A stretch of 18,538 bases of DNA from Ignavibacteriales bacterium (GTDB lineage Bacteria > Bacteroidota > Ignavibacteria > UBA10030): contig JACQPU010000201.1 of assembly GCA_016207365.1 (NCBI GenBank), positions 1-18,538 of the forward strand, given 5' to 3'. The position numbers and the translations under genes are program-made. The notes under the pieces are model-generated. The model saw nothing but the letters and a program-made list of their open reading frames with translations, did no database searches and had not been told where the DNA came from. Every line of letters begins with the position of its first letter. Positions within the stretch are counted from its first letter, which is position 1. Of the stretch, positions 14,880 to 18,538 are shown in pieces.

Positions 14880-16181
14880 ATGGGCAGCGACAGTACCGTT
14901 ATATCCTCCCTCGAGGTCCTTCAACAGGAGAACTCCCGCCTGAAACGCGCCGTTGAGGAGCTTTCTGTCCTCAATGATTTGGCGCGCGCCATCGGCTCAT
15001 CCTTTAATTCCCAGGAAATCATGCAAACAATTATCCGACGATCCCTTCGCGCAATGGGAGCGGAGCAGGGCGTGATTACCCTCGTGGACCGGAAAGAAGA
15101 CCAGCCGATGGTGACACTTGTTCGTACCATGGTCAGTTCGAACGACCGCCAGCATTTTCATTTCAATCAGGCTCTTCTTGGCTGGATGCAGTTGAACAAA
15201 AAGCCCCTCATGATCAATAACCCTTCCACCGATGAACGTTTTCGCGGCATCCGCTGGGAAGAACAGATCCATTCGCTTTTGTGCGTTCCCATGATCGTCA
15301 AGTCTGAACTCACGGGCGTTTTAACGGTATACAACAAAAAAGACAGGCAGTCATTTACAGATGACGATCAAAGGCTTTTGGCAATCATTGCCGCTCAATC
15401 CGCCCAGATTGTCGAGAACGCACGGCTCTACGAAGAACAGCAGGAATACATCAAAATGCAGGAACAAGTCGCGCTTGCGGCAAAGATCCAGTCCGAATTG
15501 CTCCCCCGGGAATTCCCCAAACTGTTGGGGTATGAAATTGCCGGACGGAATATTCCTGCACAGGTTGTCGGCGGTGATTATTTTGATTTTGTCGCAATGG
15601 ATGACGGTCGCTGGTCCATTTGCCTCGGTGATGTTTCGGGCAAAGGGCTGCCCGCTTCCCTCCTTATGGCCAACACACAAGCCACCCTCCGCAGTCAAAC
15701 TCTCCTCGCATCCCCTCCCAAACAGAGCATCGAGCGGGCCAACACCCTGTTGCACCGCAGTACAGGTCCCGACAAATTCGTCACGCTCTTTTACGGAATC
15801 CTCGACCCACATCAGCATCAACTTTCCTACTGCAACGCAGGCCATGATAATCCCTTCCTGGTGCGAAAGAATGGCGACGTCCAGCGCCTCAGTACGGGAG
15901 GCCTCGTTCTCAGCATCATGGAATCCTCAGCCTATGAGGAAGAGACCATCTCCCTCAGCGCAGATGACGTTTTCGTGCTGTATTCTGACGGGATTACAGA
16001 GTCTATGAATCCCGCACTGGAGCAGTTCGGTGAAGAGCGGCTCTTGTCGGTTATTCAGCAGTACCGTTCACGTTCCGGCTCTGAACTCCTTGATGCAATT
16101 ATGAAAGCAGCAAAGGATCATGCGGGGAAAGAGCCGCAGGCAGACGACATGACGGTAGTCGTCGTCAAGAGAGTGGAATGA
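14880..16181 (+). CDS. GAF-SpoIIE (RsbU-like) PP2C phosphatase
   Basis: This 433-residue cytosolic protein starts seven bases after AGGAGG (14867-14872). A short coiled coil (8-30) leads to a GAF sensor domain, about 35-180, a signalling helix (180-200) and a SpoIIE/PP2C phosphatase, 200-433. The phosphatase has the N-terminal mark AAKIQSELLP, and the metal-binding acids in GGDYFDF (Asp233), GDVSGKGLPASLLM (Asp251), YSDGITE (Asp370) and ADDMTVVVV (422-423). Enzymes of this type dephosphorylate anti-sigma-factor antagonists (STAS proteins) in partner switching, or other phosphoproteins. No STAS or anti-sigma gene is in view. A Ser/Thr kinase is encoded 0.5 kb downstream, a possible but unproven opponent. 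The GAF ligand is unknown. Confidence 0.94.
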   Translation: MGSDSTVISSLEVLQQENSRLKRAVEELSVLNDLARAIGSSFNSQEIMQTIIRRSLRAMGAEQGVITLVDRKEDQPMVTLVRTMVSSNDRQHFHFNQALLGWMQLNKKPLMINNPSTDERFRGIRWEEQIHSLLCVPMIVKSELTGVLTVYNKKDRQSFTDDDQRLLAIIAAQSAQIVENARLYEEQQEYIKMQEQVALAAKIQSELLPREFPKLLGYEIAGRNIPAQVVGGDYFDFVAMDDGRWSICLGDVSGKGLPASLLMANTQATLRSQTLLASPPKQSIERANTLLHRSTGPDKFVTLFYGILDPHQHQLSYCNAGHDNPFLVRKNGDVQRLSTGGLVLSIMESSAYEEETISLSADDVFVLYSDGITESMNPALEQFGEERLLSVIQQYRSRSGSELLDAIMKAAKDHAGKEPQADDMTVVVVKRVE

Positions 16182-16207
16182 GAAACGGCATGGGGACAGA
16201 GCGTAAG

Positions 16208-16247
16208 GATTGATTCATTGACTCATTGAATCATTGAATCAATGCTT
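16208..16247. repeat. Degenerate 8-nt tandem repeat (5 units), also a hairpin
   Basis: Five octamers follow each other: gattgatt, cattgact, cattgaat, cattgaat, caatgctt. The ends also form an inverted repeat, ATTGATTCA (16209-16217) with TGAATCAAT (16235-16243), followed by GCTTTT. The hairpin might end transcription of the SpoIIE gene, but with a 17-nt loop and an AT-rich stem it is a weak candidate. Confidence 0.65.
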
Positions 16248-16254
16248 TTCCGGG

Positions 16255-16289
16255 CTGACTTCTGACCTCTGACTTCTGATCTCTGATTT
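16255..16289. repeat. Degenerate 7-nt tandem repeat (5 units)
   Basis: Five heptamers follow each other without gaps: ctgactt, ctgacct, ctgactt, ctgatct, ctgattt. They end 7 nt before the ATG of the small hypothetical gene and leave no room for a Shine-Dalgarno in that leader. Confidence 0.75.
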
Positions 16290-16296
16290 TCCAGCC

Positions 16297-16638
16297 ATGA
16301 AAGCTGTTTCATTAAATACATTGACCGCATCCGCTTCCCTGTTTCCACAGGTGGCTAAGAATGATCTTGCACAGGGCGACTGGGTCGTTCTTCGAACGAT
16401 GAAGTCTGTCTATACGCTCAAAGTGCTTGATGGCGGTCTGTATGAGGCAACGGGCGGATGGTTCGACAAGAAAGGCCTTGCACCGGTGCGAATCCGTGTG
16501 TTGGGTGCAACCTGGGGAGGCAGTGCAATTATGCCGACAGTACTTGCCGCATGCGGTCTGAGAGTGGAATTTCAAAACCGTCTAATTACGAGTCCCGTCC
16601 AGAGGATTGTCGTTATACGATGGTGGGTGGGGAATTGA
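16297..16638 (+). CDS. Small conserved-looking hypothetical protein
   Basis: This 113-residue soluble protein has no signal peptide or membrane helix. From residue 25 on it shows a dense pattern of Gly, Trp and hydrophobic residues suggesting a small beta domain: GDWVVLRTMKSVYTLKVL, GGWFDKKG, GATWGGSAI, LAACGLRVEF and LITSPVQRIVVIR. I recall similar uncharacterised proteins of about 100 residues from other phyla, without a function; that recall is weak. Translation may be poor: no Shine-Dalgarno precedes the ATG, only the 7-nt repeat tract. The kinase gene starts 37 nt after its stop, so the two are probably on one transcript, and a link to the kinase is possible. Confidence 0.72.
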   Translation: MKAVSLNTLTASASLFPQVAKNDLAQGDWVVLRTMKSVYTLKVLDGGLYEATGGWFDKKGLAPVRIRVLGATWGGSAIMPTVLAACGLRVEFQNRLITSPVQRIVVIRWWVGN

Positions 16639-16675
16639 ATCGAAGCATCTTTCACTTCACATTGAGTACGTACCA

Positions 16676-17857
16676 ATGATCGGAAGTAACATTTCCCATT
16701 ACAAGATTCTCGATAAGCTCGGCGAAGGCGGGATGGGCGTCGTCTACAAAGCCCAGGATACCTCGCTCGACAGGCTTGTCGCTTTGAAGTTCCTTCCCGA
16801 AGCCATATCAGTCGGTCCTTCAGAGCTCGAGCGTTTCACTCAGGAGGCAAAAGCGGCAGCGGGCCTGAATCATCCGAACATCTGCACGATTCACGGCATC
16901 GAAGAAGCCGAGGTTCCTTCCCCGGCTCATGAGCCTTCAGCCGGCAAACGGAATTTCATCGTCATGGAGTACGTCGAGGGACAAACACTGGAAGAAAGAA
17001 AGGCCTCCCTGTCGATGAAGCAAGCCCTGGATATCGGCATACAAATTGCTCAAGGGCTTGCCGCAGCCCACGAAAAGGGAATCGTCCACCGTGACATCAA
17101 GCCCGAGAACATCATGATCCGCAAAGATGGCCGGGTGCAGGTCATGGATTTTGGACTTGCGAAACTCAGGGGAGCATCACGGCTTACTAAAGAGGGAAGC
17201 ACCGTTGGCACCGCCGGGTACATGTCCCCGGAACAGGTGCAGGGTCTGGAAACGGATCATCGATCAGACATTTTCTCCCTGGGTGTGCTTCTCTATGAAA
17301 TGCTGACGGGCCAGCCTCCATTCAAGGGCGTTCACGAGACGGCCATCTCTTACGAGATCGTCAATGTGGACACACTGCCGATGTCTTCTCTTAAGTCGGA
17401 AATCCCCCCTGAATTGGACGCCATCGTTCTGGATTGCCTCGAGAAAGATCCAAACGAGAGAACGCAAGCGGCCGGCCAGGTAGCGTTGGAGTTGAAGCGA
17501 TACAGGAGGGAATCCAGCCGCCAACGAGCAAGCAGGATCACGTCCACGCGAATCGTACCCCCGCCGCGCGAGGAAGTCGTACCGTCACTATCCACCTCAG
17601 GATGGCACGCTTCGTTGCGCGAACCATTTCCGCTTACTCTTGCCATCATCGCCGTGCTGATGACCGCTCTCGCCGTGTTTCTCTACGTTCGTTCCGGCAG
17701 TTCGGAATCCCCACCCATCAAGGCGATGATTATTTCTCCCAAGGGGACGAATTTCCATTCCTATGGACAGTTTGCGGGCCCTGTCACATTTCTCCGAACG
17801 GTCGCCTGCTCGCGTTTGTGTCTGCGACACCGGAAGGGAAAACAGCACTCTATTTGA
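16676..17857 (+). CDS. Membrane Ser/Thr protein kinase, kinase half, frameshifted
   Basis: The ATG at 16676 opens MIGSNISHYKILDKLGEGG, the usual beginning of bacterial Pkn kinases; an in-frame TTG at 16607 lies inside the upstream gene and is rejected. The kinase domain (9-275) is complete: Gly-rich loop GEGGMGVVY (16-24), Lys38, Glu57, HRDIKPEN (138-145), DFG (158-160) and the activation-segment GTAGYMSPEQ. A basic juxtamembrane stretch and one helix (about 319-338) follow. After Phe372 the frame becomes meaningless and stops at 17857, while the matching continuation (SPNGRLLAFV) is one base back in another frame. The product should be a receptor-like kinase with an outside PD40/TolB-like propeller. 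As read it yields an active-looking kinase with 21 aberrant end residues. Confidence 0.9.
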   Translation: MIGSNISHYKILDKLGEGGMGVVYKAQDTSLDRLVALKFLPEAISVGPSELERFTQEAKAAAGLNHPNICTIHGIEEAEVPSPAHEPSAGKRNFIVMEYVEGQTLEERKASLSMKQALDIGIQIAQGLAAAHEKGIVHRDIKPENIMIRKDGRVQVMDFGLAKLRGASRLTKEGSTVGTAGYMSPEQVQGLETDHRSDIFSLGVLLYEMLTGQPPFKGVHETAISYEIVNVDTLPMSSLKSEIPPELDAIVLDCLEKDPNERTQAAGQVALELKRYRRESSRQRASRITSTRIVPPPREEVVPSLSTSGWHASLREPFPLTLAIIAVLMTALAVFLYVRSGSSESPPIKAMIISPKGTNFHSYGQFAGPVTFLRTVACSRLCLRHRKGKQHSI

Positions 17858-18538
17858 GACCGCTCGGTTCCGGTGAGGCAGTTATGCTTGCCGGTACAGA
17901 AGGAGCGTACTACCCGTTCTGGTCGTACGATAGCAAATGGATCGGATTCTTTTCTTCAACCACAGGTAAACTTAAGAAAGTGGATGTCTCAGGCAATCCG
18001 CCCGTCACGATTTGCGACGCCCCAGTAGGACGCGGCGGCACATGGAGCCCTGACGACGTGATTGTCTTTGCTCCGCTTTCTCAGGGTCCCCTGTACTCAG
18101 TTTCCGCGTCAGGGGGCGACCCTGTCAGAGTGACACAAACTGACACCTCCCGCAGGGAATCCAGCCAACGCTGGCCTTGTTTTCTCCCTGACGGAAAGCG
18201 CTTTCTGTATTTCTCCCGTACGATTTCATTCGGGTCGGAAGCTGAAGGAGATGCTATTATGGCGGCGTCACTCGATGGGGGCTCCAGTACGTTCGTCACG
18301 AATTCCTCCACCAATGCGATGTATGCCTCAGGTCATCTTTTGTACATGCGGGGAGGCACCTTGCTCGTTCAGCGGTTCGACGAAAGCACTCTCTCAATCT
18401 CAGGTGATCCTCTTTCCATTGCCGAAGGTGTCATCAACGACGCCGGGTTTAGTCTCGGTGTCTTCTCGGCTTCACAAAACGGGATCCTTGCCTATCAGAC
18501 AGGGGTTGGGATCGCCGGTGCACGCCTCATCATTACCG
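17791..18538 (+). pseudogene. PD40/TolB-like sensor half of the kinase, -1 frame, runs off window
   Basis: From 17791 a frame with no stop runs to the window end and encodes 249 residues. It reads on from TF of the kinase as SPNGRLLAFVSATPEGKTAL, a PD40/WD40-like blade, and continues with blades such as YYPFWSYDSKWIGFFSS, GGTWSPDDVIVF and RWPCFLPDGKRFLYFSR. This is the usual outside domain of Pkn kinases in FCB bacteria and acidobacteria, where full proteins have about 850-900 residues. It has no start codon or ribosome site of its own at the junction. Restoring one T in the run at 17789-17791 would join both halves, so this is one gene with either a natural mutation or an assembly error. Confidence 0.85.

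Noticed and set aside
16208..16289. CRISPR array or attachment site
   Set aside because: Units are 7-8 nt with no spacers, and there are no cas or integrase genes.
16607..16675. TTG start for the kinase
   Set aside because: It lies inside the upstream gene; kinases of this type begin at MIGxxISHYKIL, which is the ATG at 16676.
17785..17800. Programmed -1 ribosomal frameshift in the kinase
   Set aside because: In the zero frame (gtc aca ttt ctc) there is no X-XXY-YYZ slippery heptamer and no evident downstream stem; a lost T is simpler.

Overview
The window reads as an ordinary chromosomal segment of a free-living Gram-negative bacterium, most likely from the Bacteroidota/Chlorobiota/Ignavibacteriota (FCB) group. 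The reasons are an S46 dipeptidyl-peptidase, a TPR lipoprotein - DUF4292 lipoprotein - EnvC-like M23 operon, several lipoproteins with clear lipoboxes, and a Ser/Thr kinase built to carry a PD40/TolB-like propeller. The candidate promoters look like the classical TTGnnn-N17-TAnnnT sigma-70 type rather than the TTTG/TAnnTTTG type of Bacteroidia. That points to the Chlorobi/Ignavibacteria side, but this is inference. I see no prophage, IS element, CRISPR array, tRNA or rRNA gene.

Layout. (1) 1-1601 (+): the 3' part of an SLC13-type permease with an RCK_C/TrkA-C piece, followed after 11 nt by a small MscS channel. (2) 1689-5406 (-): a three-gene cell-envelope operon with 4-nt start/stop overlaps, encoding a TPR lipoprotein, a DUF4292 lipoprotein (LolA/LolB-like) and an EnvC-like coiled-coil/degenerate LytM protein. 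(3) 5492-6418 (+): a divergent ATP-grasp protein of unknown substrate; this gene and the TPR gene both appear leaderless or nearly so. (4) 6517-7540: a monocistronic unit with promoter and terminator, encoding a YbgF/CpoB-like lipoprotein. (5) 7544-11888 (+): a tight five-gene operon, radA - guaD - PQ-loop/SemiSWEET-like protein - rdgB - DASS transporter. It joins DNA repair, purine salvage and nucleotide-pool cleaning with two transport-type proteins. (6) 11901-12385: a four-helix membrane protein with its own promoter. (7) 12521-14790: an S46 peptidase lipoprotein with promoter and terminator-like hairpin. (8) 14795-16181: a GAF-SpoIIE (PP2C) phosphatase. (9) 16297-18538: a small conserved hypothetical protein and a membrane Ser/Thr kinase whose PD40 sensor half is in another frame after a one-base slip at a T run; it runs off the window.

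The themes are envelope maintenance (items 2, 4), osmotic and solute transport (1, 5), purine and nucleotide hygiene (5), peptide feeding (7) and Ser/Thr phosphorylation signalling (8, 9). Unusual non-coding structure consists of degenerate tandem repeats with strict 8-nt or 7-nt periods in two intergenic gaps (1615-1678, 16208-16247, 16255-16289), and a set of seven promoter candidates that all have exactly 17-bp spacers. I do not see a convincing new multi-gene system. The best leads are the frameshifted kinase, the leaderless divergent pair, the orphan ATP-grasp protein and the periodic repeats. No gene-free stretch exceeds about 200 nt.
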